The notes beneath the pieces are model-generated. The model worked only from the letters and a program-made list of their open reading frames with translations, was not told the origin of the DNA and ran no database searches. This document shows positions 55,341-64,000 of a stretch of 64,000 bases of DNA, one piece after another; position 1 is the stretch's first letter, and the number at the start of each line of letters is the position of its first letter. Source of the DNA: CAKSNH01 sp964422725 (GTDB lineage: Bacteria; Bacillota; Clostridia; UBA1381). The DNA is taken from the NCBI GenBank assembly GCA_964422725.1, contig CAYRCC010000003.1:45114-109113 (forward strand). The letters run 5' to 3'. The position numbers and the translations under genes were made by a program.

Positions 55341-56645
55341 ATGACGGATAAAAGTATTGCATTCTGTACGCTCGGCTGTAAGGTCAATCAATATGAAACC
55401 GAGGCAATGGAAGAGCTTTTTAAAAATAACGGTTATACGATTGTAAATTTTGATGATTTTGCGGATATATATTTGATTAATACATGTACGGTGACGAGTA
55501 TAAGCGACAGAAAATCGCGCCAAATGATACGCCGCGCAAAAAAAACAAACCCGGACGCGGTTGTGGCAGTGACGGGTTGTTATGCGCAGACCGCACCCGA
55601 TGATGTGCTTGCGGTTGACGGTGTTAATCTGGTTATCGGTACGAAGGACAGAAAAAATATAGTATCTCTTGTTGAGGCACTGACACCCGACTCAAAGGTG
55701 TGCAAGGTGACCGACATAATGGATAATCACACCTTTGAACAGCTAAACATCACCGGTTACGAGGAGCGCACACGCGCGTATATAAAGGTTCAGGAGGGCT
55801 GTAATCAATTTTGCACCTATTGTATTATACCTTATGCGAGAGGTCCTATACGCAGCCGCCCTGTTTCCGATATTATATCGGAGATTACCGTACTTGCGGA
55901 TAAAGGCTTCAGCGAGATTATACTTACGGGTATTCATATTGCTTCATACGGCGAGGATATCGGCACAGCGGATTTGTCGGATTTACTGCTTGCGGTGAAC
56001 AATATAGAAAAGATAAAGCGTATACGCCTGAGCTCGATTGAACCTATGACGCTCGACAGCGGTTTTATAGAGAAAATACGTCCGTGTACAAAGCTGTGTC
56101 CGCATTTTCATTTATCGCTGCAAAGCGGCTGTGACAGTGTACTCAAACGTATGAACAGAAAATATACAACGGCGCAGTACGAAAGCATAGTTGACGGTTT
56201 GCGAAAAAGCTTTCCAGATGCCGCGGTTACGACGGATATTATGGTGGGTTTTCCGGGCGAAACCGACGAGGAATTTGATAAATGTATGGAGTTTGTGAAA
56301 CGGGTGTCGTTTGCGGAGGCGCACGTTTTCCAATATTCACCGCGCCGAGGTACTCCGGCGGCAAAAATGAAAATGCAGGTTGACCCTAAAATAAAGGAAG
56401 AACGCAGTAAACAGATGATACACTTGACCGATTTGACAAAAAACGAATTTCTCAATTCTCAGCTCGGAAAAGAAACCGAGGTGCTGTTTGAACAGGAATA
56501 TAAGCCGAAAAACGGGTATTATGAGGGAAAAACCGCAAACTACATTACTGTTGCTGTGCAAAGCGGCAGTGACATTTGCGGAGAATACCGCGTTGTACGG
56601 CTGAAAGAGGTTAGTGACGGAGTAATTCTGGGTGAACTGATATAA
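55341..56645 (+). CDS. mtaB: tRNA t6A37 methylthiotransferase
   Basis: A 434-residue radical SAM enzyme that converts t6A to ms2t6A at position 37 of tRNAs decoding ANN codons. The N-terminal MTTase domain has its three cluster cysteines in LGCKVNQYE, INTCTVTS and TGCYAQTAP. The radical SAM motif CxxxCxxC is CNQFCTYC followed by IIPYARGPIRSR. A C-terminal TRAM domain (GKETEVLFEQEYKPKNGYYEG ...) closes it. The RGPIRSR and short N terminus favour MtaB over MiaB or RimO. ATG 55341 follows AGGAGGATATAAA. Probably monocistronic or with ftsK. Confidence 0.93.
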   Translation: MTDKSIAFCTLGCKVNQYETEAMEELFKNNGYTIVNFDDFADIYLINTCTVTSISDRKSRQMIRRAKKTNPDAVVAVTGCYAQTAPDDVLAVDGVNLVIGTKDRKNIVSLVEALTPDSKVCKVTDIMDNHTFEQLNITGYEERTRAYIKVQEGCNQFCTYCIIPYARGPIRSRPVSDIISEITVLADKGFSEIILTGIHIASYGEDIGTADLSDLLLAVNNIEKIKRIRLSSIEPMTLDSGFIEKIRPCTKLCPHFHLSLQSGCDSVLKRMNRKYTTAQYESIVDGLRKSFPDAAVTTDIMVGFPGETDEEFDKCMEFVKRVSFAEAHVFQYSPRRGTPAAKMKMQVDPKIKEERSKQMIHLTDLTKNEFLNSQLGKETEVLFEQEYKPKNGYYEGKTANYITVAVQSGSDICGEYRVVRLKEVSDGVILGELI

Positions 56646-56760
56646 TGATAAATTGACACTGGAAAATAGGCTTGCTTTGTGGTAAAATGGTTTTGTAAAT
56701 GCAAAATGATTTTACAGGGCAGTGATTTTGAAATTTTGTTATAAAGAAAGGCTGAGATAA

Positions 56761-59379
56761 GTGGCGGAACGCGCAAAAAAGAAAACAAATTCTTCTAAAA
56801 AATCCGCATCGAAAAAACGGGCGACTTCAAAGAAAAATAAAAAGCAATCCAACATCAATGCGTATATAGCCGTAAACGCGGCAATAACCGTTTTGACGGC
56901 TGTATTTATGTACGTTCCGGCAACGGGAGTTGCGGGGAAGGCAATAAAAGGCTTGTTTATGGGGCTGTTCGGAAATATGGCTTACACTTTGCCGGCGGCG
57001 GCGGCAATTCTTACGTATTATATTATACGAAAAAAGGACGTAAAACGTTATTATATGAAACTGATTTCAGCGGCGGCGGCACTTATGCTTGCGAGTGCGG
57101 TTTTTCATCTTCCGAATGCAACGTGGATTGAAATTTTCGACGCGTATGAATGTGGAGCACTGGGTTCGGGCGGCGGACTTGCCGGTGCGCTTATTGCCTG
57201 TTCGCTTACAAAGGCTGTGGGAGTGTGGGCGGCAGGCGTGATTTTGATTTTGCTGTTTCTTGCGGATTTCTGCATTGCCACAAAAATATCGCTTATAAGC
57301 GTTGTGACGAGTTTTTTGCGCGGATTTTCGGAGGAAGTCGAGGAAATTCGCGAGGTTGATGCCAGCGATGCCGGAAAAAAGACCAAAAAGGCGGTTGTGC
57401 GCAGTGTTGATGCGATAAAGAACAACGGTTTAAAGCCGCTCAGGCAGGAGTCGATAGATTTACCGCTTGATTTTGAACCGAATACCGAGCCGGCGGTCAA
57501 GAATACCGAGGAGAATATTTATGAGGAAGATATTTATAAGAATGTCGACCTCGATACAGGCGAAATAAAACAGCCGCAGACGGAAAATGAGGAGATTTTG
57601 AATACCGAACCGACGGAAAGTGCACAGAATTATGACGATATGCAGTATGAAAATCATATGTTTGAGTCTGATGAACGGTACGGCAAAGGCGGCGCGGACG
57701 AAAAAGCTGTATATCAAGACGGCGAACACGCGGACATTGCGGACGGAAATACTGTGTGTGAAGATGAGGTATATGAGGACACTGCGGACGAAGAAGATAT
57801 GGCACACGGTGCGGAAAATGAAAATGAGGTTTTGGAATTTGTGCGCGCCGGTACTCAAAATACAGAATCCGCTCAAAGCAAAGCCAAAAAGCTTACCGAC
57901 AGCGAGCAGAACAGTGTAAACGGCGAAATAGGTACAGCAATGACCAAGCCTGTGCTTGAATATAAGTATCCGCCGATTGACCTGCTGACAAAACCGCAGA
58001 AACCTAATTTTGATGCAAGGCGCGAAATGCGCCAGACCTCGGTCAAGCTGGTTGAAACATTTAAAAATTTCGGGATAAACGTAAAAGTGTTGCAGGTTAC
58101 TCAGGGGCCGGCGGTTACGCGGTATGAAATTCAGCCGGATATAGGAGTCAAGCTGAGTAAAATAACGGCGCTTGCCGATGACCTGGCACTTAATCTTGCT
58201 GTACCGAATGTGCTTATAGCACCTGTGCCGGGCAAAGCGGCTATAGGTGTGGAAATACCGAATCAGGAGGTTTCTTCGGTGGCGGTGCGTGAGCTGATAG
58301 AGTCGCCGGAATTTAAAAATGCAAAGTCAAAGCTGGCGGTTGCGCTCGGCAAGGACATAGGCGGCAGAACAATAATCGGCGACATTGCGAAAATGCCGCA
58401 CGTTTTGGTTGCCGGTGCTACCGGTTCGGGTAAGAGCGTATGCATAAATACGCTTATAACCAGTATTCTTTATCGCGCACACCCGGATGAGGTTAAATTG
58501 ATTATGATTGACCCTAAAGTGGTTGAGCTTGGCATATACAACGGTATTCCGCACCTTTTGATTCCGGTTGTTACCGACCCTAAGCGCGCCGCCGGTGCGC
58601 TCGGCTGGGCGGTTCAGGAAATGATGAAGCGTTATGACCTGTTTGCGGAAAACAAAGTACGAAATCTCAGCGGATACAATCAATTTGCGCAAAAGAGCGG
58701 TATAGACAAGCTGCCGCAGATTGTAATTATAATAGATGAGCTTGCGGATTTGATGATGGTTGCGGCAAAGGAGGTTGAGGATTACGTGTGCCGTCTGGCA
58801 CAGCTTGCGCGTGCCGCCGGAATACACATTGTAATTGCGACACAGCGTCCGTCGGTAGACGTTATAACGGGTTTGATTAAGGCGAATGTGCCGTCGAGAA
58901 TTGCGTTTGCGGTTTCAAGCCAGGTTGACAGCCGCACGATTCTGGGTAAAGGCGGAGCGGAAAAACTGCTCGGTAAAGGCGATATGCTCTATCACCCGTC
59001 GGGAATGCCGAGCCCTGTGAGGGTACAGGGTGCGTTCGTATCGGACGAGGAGGTTGAGAACATAGTTGAGTTTTTGAAAGAAAATACAGAGGAAAATTCG
59101 TTCAGTCAAGACCTTGCCGACCACATAGAACGCTGTTCGACGGGCGAAAACGGAGTCACGCCCGACACAACAGATGACGGCGACAAGCTTTTGCCGACCG
59201 CAATCGAGCTTGCGATGAGTTCAGGACAGATTTCCACATCTATGATACAGCGTCGGCTGAATGTCGGATATGCGAGAGCCGGACGTATAATCGACCAAAT
59301 GGAGGCGCGCGGAATTATCAGCGGTGCGGACGGAAGTAAGCCGCGTCAGGTTATAGCAAGGCGTGACGAGTTGATGTAG
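56761..59379 (+). CDS. DNA translocase FtsK/SpoIIIE
   Basis: An 872-residue DNA pump for chromosome segregation at the septum or into the forespore. Four membrane helices occupy about residues 30-190 ([20 protein letters not shown] is the first). An acidic, poorly conserved linker follows (residues 230-390). The motor has [17 protein letters not shown], Walker A GATGSGKS (about residue 553), Walker [13 protein letters not shown], and [25 protein letters not shown]. The C-terminal gamma winged helix ([28 protein letters not shown]) reads KOPS/SRS DNA. Start GTG 56761 follows GAAAGGCTGAGATAA. FtsK and SpoIIIE cannot be told apart here. Confidence 0.95.
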   Translation: MAERAKKKTNSSKKSASKKRATSKKNKKQSNINAYIAVNAAITVLTAVFMYVPATGVAGKAIKGLFMGLFGNMAYTLPAAAAILTYYIIRKKDVKRYYMKLISAAAALMLASAVFHLPNATWIEIFDAYECGALGSGGGLAGALIACSLTKAVGVWAAGVILILLFLADFCIATKISLISVVTSFLRGFSEEVEEIREVDASDAGKKTKKAVVRSVDAIKNNGLKPLRQESIDLPLDFEPNTEPAVKNTEENIYEEDIYKNVDLDTGEIKQPQTENEEILNTEPTESAQNYDDMQYENHMFESDERYGKGGADEKAVYQDGEHADIADGNTVCEDEVYEDTADEEDMAHGAENENEVLEFVRAGTQNTESAQSKAKKLTDSEQNSVNGEIGTAMTKPVLEYKYPPIDLLTKPQKPNFDARREMRQTSVKLVETFKNFGINVKVLQVTQGPAVTRYEIQPDIGVKLSKITALADDLALNLAVPNVLIAPVPGKAAIGVEIPNQEVSSVAVRELIESPEFKNAKSKLAVALGKDIGGRTIIGDIAKMPHVLVAGATGSGKSVCINTLITSILYRAHPDEVKLIMIDPKVVELGIYNGIPHLLIPVVTDPKRAAGALGWAVQEMMKRYDLFAENKVRNLSGYNQFAQKSGIDKLPQIVIIIDELADLMMVAAKEVEDYVCRLAQLARAAGIHIVIATQRPSVDVITGLIKANVPSRIAFAVSSQVDSRTILGKGGAEKLLGKGDMLYHPSGMPSPVRVQGAFVSDEEVENIVEFLKENTEENSFSQDLADHIERCSTGENGVTPDTTDDGDKLLPTAIELAMSSGQISTSMIQRRLNVGYARAGRIIDQMEARGIISGADGSKPRQVIARRDELM

Positions 59380-59463
59380 CAAAGAGCCGAATGTAAGACG
59401 GTGAGATTTTTTGAGAAAGACGGATAAGTCTGCTGTATAATCGAAAAATAACGGAGGTAACTG

Positions 59464-61413
59464 ATGAAAAATGATTTTCTGCCAATATCGCGTTCCGATA
59501 TGGATACGCGCGGTTGGAATCAGCTTGATTTTTTGTATATAATCGGCGATGCATATGTTGACCACCCCAGCTTCGGGCACGCCATAATATCGCGTGTATT
59601 GGAAAAACACGGGTATAAGGTGGGTATAATTTCACTTCCGGACTGGAGAAGTGCGGAGGATTTCAAAAAGTTGGGACGGCCGCGACTAGGCGTTTTGGTG
59701 ACATCGGGCAACATTGACAGTATGGTAAATCACTATACGGCGAGCAAGAAAAAAAGGAGCGACGATGCTTATGCCCCGGGCAACAAAGCCGGACAGCGTC
59801 CGGACCGTGCGACAATAGTGTATTGTAACCGCATAAGGGAAGCGTTTGGGGATATTCCGATTTTGATAGGCGGAGTTGAGGCAAGCTTGCGCCGTTTTGC
59901 GCATTACGATTATTGGGACGACAAAATCAGGCGGTCGATAATGTTTGACTCACAGGCGGATATTTTAATGTACGGTATGGGGGAGAAACAGATTGTTATG
60001 CTTGCAGACCGCCTGCGCGACGGAGAAGATGTTCACGATATAACCGATGTACCGGGTACGTGCTATATTTCCAAAACGGCGGATATAGAAAATTCGGTTG
60101 TTATTCCGAGTTTTGAAGAATGTAAGGCGGATAAACGCGCATATGCAGATTCGTGCCGTATACAGTATTATGAGCAGAATCCGTTTTTGGGCAAAACCAT
60201 TGTGCAGCAGCACAAGGACAGCTATCTGGTACAGAATCCGCCTATGCCGCCGCTTAACACAAAAGAGCTTGATGCGGTGTATGCACTGCCTTTTATGAAA
60301 AATTATCACCCGATTTATGAGCCGCTTGGCGGAATTGAGGCGATTAAGGAAGTAAAATTCAGTTTGGTCAGCTCGCGCGGCTGTTTCGGCAGCTGTAATT
60401 TCTGCGCACTTGCGTTTCACCAGGGGAGAATAGTTACGGCGCGGAGTCAGGAGTCCATAATTAACGAGGCTAAAAAAATGGTCTGGGAACCTGATTTTAA
60501 GGGTTATATTCACGATGTCGGCGGTCCGACGGCGAATTTCAGAAAACCGGCGTGTTCAAATCAGATGAAGGTTGGCGCATGCAAGAATAAACAGTGTCTT
60601 TTTCCTGAACCGTGCAAAAATATGGAAATCACGCACAAGGAGTATCTCACACTGCTGAGGCGGCTGCGTGAGATTGACGGCGTGAAAAAGGTGTTTGTAA
60701 GGTCGGGTATACGCTTTGACTATTTAATAAACGATAAAGACGACACTTTCTTTTATGAATTGTGCAAGCACCACGTAAGCGGTCAGCTGAAGGTTGCGCC
60801 GGAGCATATCTCGGATAACGTGCTCAAGCATATGGGCAAACCGAAAAATAGTGTGTATAACAGATTTTCGGATAAGTTTTACAAGATTAACGAACAGATA
60901 GGGAAAAAGCAATATCTTGTTCCTTATCTTATGTCGAGCCACCCGGGCAGTACGCTAAACGATGCAATAGAGCTGGCGCTTTACCTTAAGGAGCATCATA
61001 TAAATCCACAGCAGGTACAGGATTTTTACCCGACACCGGGTACTATTTCGACGTGTATGTTTTACACCGGACTAAATCCGTTTACGATGGAAAAGGTTTA
61101 TGTGCCGAGGTCACCGAAAGAAAAGGCAATGCAGAGAGCATTGCTGCAATACAGAAATCCGGACAACTACAAGCTGATTTATGATGCACTGCGGCAAGCA
61201 CACCGCGAGGATTTAATCGGTTACGGCGAACGCTGTCTTATTCGACCGCCGAAAAACAATTATAATAAAGATACAAAACATAATAAAGAAAAAGCAATTA
61301 ATAAAAAGGAGAATGATAAAAATGGCAAAGATTTTAAGCGGAAAAACAGTTTCACAGCGAATAAAGGACGAGCTGAAAAAAGAGGTGGCAGAACTAAAGG
61401 CAAACGGCATTAA
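59464..61413 (+). CDS. YgiQ family radical SAM protein
   Basis: A 649-residue protein of the YgiQ group. The N-terminal YgiQ domain ([29 protein letters not shown]) precedes the radical SAM motif CFGSCNFC in [19 protein letters not shown], and a cluster of further Cys residues ([21 protein letters not shown]). AGGAGG-like GGAGGTAACTG precedes ATG. After the conserved [10 protein letters not shown], about 55 Lys/Asn/Arg-rich residues form a tail whose last 92 bp overlap folD in another frame. The reaction is unknown for this family. Confidence 0.92.
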   Translation: MKNDFLPISRSDMDTRGWNQLDFLYIIGDAYVDHPSFGHAIISRVLEKHGYKVGIISLPDWRSAEDFKKLGRPRLGVLVTSGNIDSMVNHYTASKKKRSDDAYAPGNKAGQRPDRATIVYCNRIREAFGDIPILIGGVEASLRRFAHYDYWDDKIRRSIMFDSQADILMYGMGEKQIVMLADRLRDGEDVHDITDVPGTCYISKTADIENSVVIPSFEECKADKRAYADSCRIQYYEQNPFLGKTIVQQHKDSYLVQNPPMPPLNTKELDAVYALPFMKNYHPIYEPLGGIEAIKEVKFSLVSSRGCFGSCNFCALAFHQGRIVTARSQESIINEAKKMVWEPDFKGYIHDVGGPTANFRKPACSNQMKVGACKNKQCLFPEPCKNMEITHKEYLTLLRRLREIDGVKKVFVRSGIRFDYLINDKDDTFFYELCKHHVSGQLKVAPEHISDNVLKHMGKPKNSVYNRFSDKFYKINEQIGKKQYLVPYLMSSHPGSTLNDAIELALYLKEHHINPQQVQDFYPTPGTISTCMFYTGLNPFTMEKVYVPRSPKEKAMQRALLQYRNPDNYKLIYDALRQAHREDLIGYGERCLIRPPKNNYNKDTKHNKEKAINKKENDKNGKDFKRKNSFTANKGRAEKRGGRTKGKRH

Positions 61414-62173
61414 TCCGGGACTTGCGGTGATTATTGTCGGTGACGATCCGGCAAGCAAGGTGTATGTAAACAACAAGAAAAAAGCGTGTGCGGAAATCGG
61501 AGTTTACTCGGAGGAATACGCGCTTGCCGCCGAAACGACGCAAGAAGAGCTTTTAGCACTTATCGGCAAGCTGAACAAAGCGGATAATATTTCCGGTATT
61601 TTGGTACAACTGCCTGTTCCGAAACATATCGACGAGGAAACTATTATAAATGCGATTGACCCGAAAAAGGACGTTGATGCGTTTCACCCTGTAAACGTCG
61701 GAAAAATTATGGTGGGAAACTATGATTTTGTACCATGTACTCCGGCAGGTGTTATGGAGCTTATAAAGGAAAGCGGTATCGACGTTGCCGGTAAGGAGTG
61801 CGTTATAGTCGGAAGAAGCAATATTGTGGGTAAACCGCAGGCTATGCTGCTGCTGCACGAAAACGGTACGGTTACGATATGTCATTCAAAAACAAAGGAT
61901 TTAAAGGCGACTACCAAACGCGCCGACATTTTGGTTGCGGCGGTAGGAGTGCCGGAAATGATTACGGGTGATATGATTAAAGAGGGTGCGGTTGTCATTG
62001 ATGTGGGAATAAACCGTATTGCGCCGAAAAAGCTGGTGGGTGATGTGCATTTTGAAAGTGCCGAAAAAGTTGCCGGTGCGATTACTCCGGTTCCCGGCGG
62101 TGTCGGACCTATGACGATTGCAATGCTTATGAAAAATACAGTTAAAGCGGCGATTATTAATAAAACAAAATAA
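61322..62173 (+). CDS. folD: Bifunctional methylenetetrahydrofolate dehydrogenase / methenyl-THF cyclohydrolase
   Basis: A 283-residue cytoplasmic enzyme of one-carbon metabolism (5,10-methylene-THF to 10-formyl-THF). It begins [21 protein letters not shown]. Signatures: [22 protein letters not shown] (Tyr-x3-Lys catalytic pair), [51 protein letters not shown] (NADP loop), and [21 protein letters not shown] 61322 is chosen, GGAG lying ten bases upstream; ATG 61313 is too close to it. The start lies 92 bp inside the upstream ygiQ frame, so translation is probably coupled. Confidence 0.95.
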   Translation: MAKILSGKTVSQRIKDELKKEVAELKANGINPGLAVIIVGDDPASKVYVNNKKKACAEIGVYSEEYALAAETTQEELLALIGKLNKADNISGILVQLPVPKHIDEETIINAIDPKKDVDAFHPVNVGKIMVGNYDFVPCTPAGVMELIKESGIDVAGKECVIVGRSNIVGKPQAMLLLHENGTVTICHSKTKDLKATTKRADILVAAVGVPEMITGDMIKEGAVVIDVGINRIAPKKLVGDVHFESAEKVAGAITPVPGGVGPMTIAMLMKNTVKAAIINKTK

Positions 62174-62230
62174 ATTTGTCGGCAGAAATCGAAAAAAATC
62201 GGTTTATAATGCTTACGGCAGGTGATGAAT

Positions 62231-63910
62231 TTGGAAATATTGTGCGCGCTGATAATTTGCATGGCGGTGGTATTACAGGGCGGATTTTATGTTAATACGG
62301 CGGTGATATTGTCGGCGGCAGTGTTTGTGATTTTTACAATAAAGGGAACGGTAAGTTTTAAAGAGCTGGCAATTGCCGCGTTGGTATATGCCGCAATGAT
62401 GTTTGCGTGTGCGTTTGGCGGTTTTAGTGTATTCAGCATAGAAAGAAGTGTACCGCCGGTTTGCTGTTTTATGTTTTATCTGGCGGTAAGGAAACAAAAG
62501 AATAAGTATAATATACTAAAATATGTGCTGTTCTTTGCGGCGGGGCTGTCGGGAATATGCATACTGTCGTACTGCGGATTATTTTTTGAACTTCCCGGTA
62601 ACACAGCCGCCGGCAGAATGAATATGACATTTCAGTACGCCAATGCGGCAGGTATTTTCAACGCTGTAATGGCAATGCTTGTAATGACCGAATTTAAGCG
62701 GTACGAACGCAGACTGCTGCCGCTGTTTTTGACGGTACTGCTGCTTACCAGGTCAACAGGTGCGGCGGCGGTATGTTTTATAGGACTGTGTATTCTTTGG
62801 CGCAAACACTGTATTACGGTTAAAAAGGCGGAATTTGGCGCGGTGTCCGTTGTTATTTCGGCGGTACTTATTGCCTCTGTGCGGTTTTCGTGCATACCGG
62901 CGGCGATTGTCGGTTGTGCGGTGCTTGCCGCGTACTGCATTTTTTCAAAAGAAAATGAGCGTATAAGTGCGAAAATATACATAATAATACTTGTGCTTGC
63001 GGCTTTTGTGGCGGTTATGGCAATGCCGAAAGCGGTATCGTCCTCACAAACTTTTCTGGAACGGCTTATTCAAATAAAAGACGGTATACGCTGTTGTGCG
63101 GAAAATCGGTTTGTCGGTATAGGAAACGGGAACTGGAAATATATTAAAGAATATTTTCAGTCTGCACAGTACAGCGCGGCTGTGATACACAGTACGCCGG
63201 TGCAGTTTATGGTTGAATACGGTATACTGCCGGCAGCTGCGGTATTTGCGTTGACGGCTGTCGGGATATATCGTGCGGATAAATTTTCGGTAAAGGTTAT
63301 TATGGCTATGTTTCTTATGCACAGTGTGCTTGATATGACAGGTAGTTTTCTGTCGCTTGGACTGCTGTTTGCACTGCTATTTGCGTATTCGTACGATAGT
63401 GTACCCGATACGGGTAAAAGCGCAAAGGCGGTGTTTGTACCGACAGCGGCGGTGATTATCGGAATTTCGGTGTTTGCGCTGAGTTTGTCGCAGATGGCGG
63501 GTGCGTATATCGGCGGCAGTGACTACAGGAAAATGTGCGATATGTATTTGAAATACGAAAAGATATTAAAAAATGATAAGGAAATGATTCAAAATTATTA
63601 TATCACAAGGAAATTTATGGGAAAAGAAAAAGATGTGCTTGAGTATGAACATCGGCGCATATGGAAAGATATGATAATTATGAAGTCCGAGGCGTATACC
63701 GCCGCACAGACGGACGAGCGGCTTGAACTGTTGTTAAAGGCGGCGGAGGAACAGCCGTATTGTGTCGAATATTATCGTGAGGTGTATAAGCTGTTGCCGT
63801 ATGTTGACGATAAATATGCGAGTAGGTACAACGCACTTGCCGAAAGGGTAAACAGCGAAAACAGCTTACTGAAAAACCAAACGAAAATAAATTATTATAA
63901 AGAAAATTGA
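62231..63910 (+). CDS. O-antigen ligase-like polytopic membrane protein
   Basis: About 559 residues with roughly 10-12 membrane helices in the first 430 (ALIICMAVVLQGGFYVNTAVIL onward) and a soluble helical C-terminal tail (after residue 440). The loop with GIGNGNWKYIKEYFQ and VIHSTPVQFMVEYGILPA resembles the Wzy/WaaL-type motif of O-antigen ligases and polymerases. The target is likely a cell-wall polysaccharide or lipid-linked glycan; no glycan cluster is nearby. Start: TTG 62231, five bases after AGGTGA; ATG 62225 or GTG 62222 are alternatives too close to it. It follows folD by about 50 bp with no terminator. Confidence 0.75.
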   Translation: MEILCALIICMAVVLQGGFYVNTAVILSAAVFVIFTIKGTVSFKELAIAALVYAAMMFACAFGGFSVFSIERSVPPVCCFMFYLAVRKQKNKYNILKYVLFFAAGLSGICILSYCGLFFELPGNTAAGRMNMTFQYANAAGIFNAVMAMLVMTEFKRYERRLLPLFLTVLLLTRSTGAAAVCFIGLCILWRKHCITVKKAEFGAVSVVISAVLIASVRFSCIPAAIVGCAVLAAYCIFSKENERISAKIYIIILVLAAFVAVMAMPKAVSSSQTFLERLIQIKDGIRCCAENRFVGIGNGNWKYIKEYFQSAQYSAAVIHSTPVQFMVEYGILPAAAVFALTAVGIYRADKFSVKVIMAMFLMHSVLDMTGSFLSLGLLFALLFAYSYDSVPDTGKSAKAVFVPTAAVIIGISVFALSLSQMAGAYIGGSDYRKMCDMYLKYEKILKNDKEMIQNYYITRKFMGKEKDVLEYEHRRIWKDMIIMKSEAYTAAQTDERLELLLKAAEEQPYCVEYYREVYKLLPYVDDKYASRYNALAERVNSENSLLKNQTKINYYKEN

Positions 63911-63928
63911 TGAAAATCACATTTTAAA

Positions 63929-63955
63929 AGGCTGTCGGCAAAACGCCGACAGCCT
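63929..63955. terminator. Terminator / dispersed palindrome after the ligase-like gene
   Basis: A perfect 11-bp stem AGGCTGTCGGC / GCCGACAGCCT with loop AAAAC, nineteen bases after the stop. It shares its upstream flank TGAAAATCAC and AAAGGCTGT with the palindrome at 24057. There is no T tract, so it may be a dispersed element used as a transcript end. Confidence 0.55.
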
Positions 63956-64000
63956 CAGACTGTAGACAAAACCCAACGTGTTTTGTATTAAAGTTTAGGT

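Overview
The window looks like a chromosomal segment of a low-to-moderate GC Gram-positive anaerobe of the class Clostridia (Bacillota), probably gut-associated. Three things point there: Firmicutes-type gene neighbours (rpmH-rnpA-yidD-yidC-khpB, rpsO-pnp-M16 peptidase, dxs-tlyA-ispE), strong AGGAGG ribosome binding sites with consensus TTGACA/TATAAT promoters, and a V-type rather than F-type ATPase, together with S-layer-homology and BspA-like leucine-rich surface proteins. A GH51 arabinofuranosidase suggests use of plant polysaccharide. I cannot name a genus from sequence alone. A run of 100 N at 1862-1961 is an assembly gap lying inside a tandem repeat.

Layout. 1-7.9 kb: 3' end of a large extracellular protein, a 124-bp tandem repeat array preceded by a consensus promoter, an RNase H with a viroplasmin-type domain, an SLH/GLUG-repeat surface protein, a GH51 enzyme and a small Cys-rich protein. 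8-16.2 kb: a translation, RNA-decay and membrane-insertion block (rpmH, rnpA, yidD, yidC, khpB, rpmE, rpsO, pnp), then an M16 peptidase and a CapA-like lipoprotein. 16.4-18.8 kb (minus): a secreted subtilase coupled to a cytidylate-kinase-like gene. 19.3-23.6 kb: a divergent type IIA topoisomerase pair. 23.6-27.8 kb: a decayed acetyltransferase, then an aroC / ECF sigma / anti-sigma operon bracketed by inverted copies of a small TIR element. 28-34.5 kb (minus): argS, ispE, tlyA, dxs and tyrA.

34.5-39.6 kb: a short transcription unit carrying a G10 homopolymer and its own terminator, then a 1442-residue LRR surface protein. 40-48.7 kb: a complete nine-gene V-type ATPase operon (H-I-K-E-C-F-A-B-D) whose K subunit keeps the sodium-binding residues known from Enterococcus hirae. 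48.7-49.7 kb: another copy of the repeat unit, a DUF3781 gene and a yjdF riboswitch with its yjdF gene, which carries a frameshift near its 3' end. 50-55 kb: a DUF697 GTPase, ApbE flavin transferase, two NodB-type deacetylases and an HPr-like protein without the catalytic histidine. 55.3-63.9 kb: mtaB, ftsK/spoIIIE, ygiQ, folD and an O-antigen-ligase-like membrane protein.

Most genes are housekeeping. The less ordinary material is in the non-coding DNA (repeat family, paired TIR elements, the G10 transcription unit, riboswitch and leader hairpins) and in a few unusual gene arrangements.
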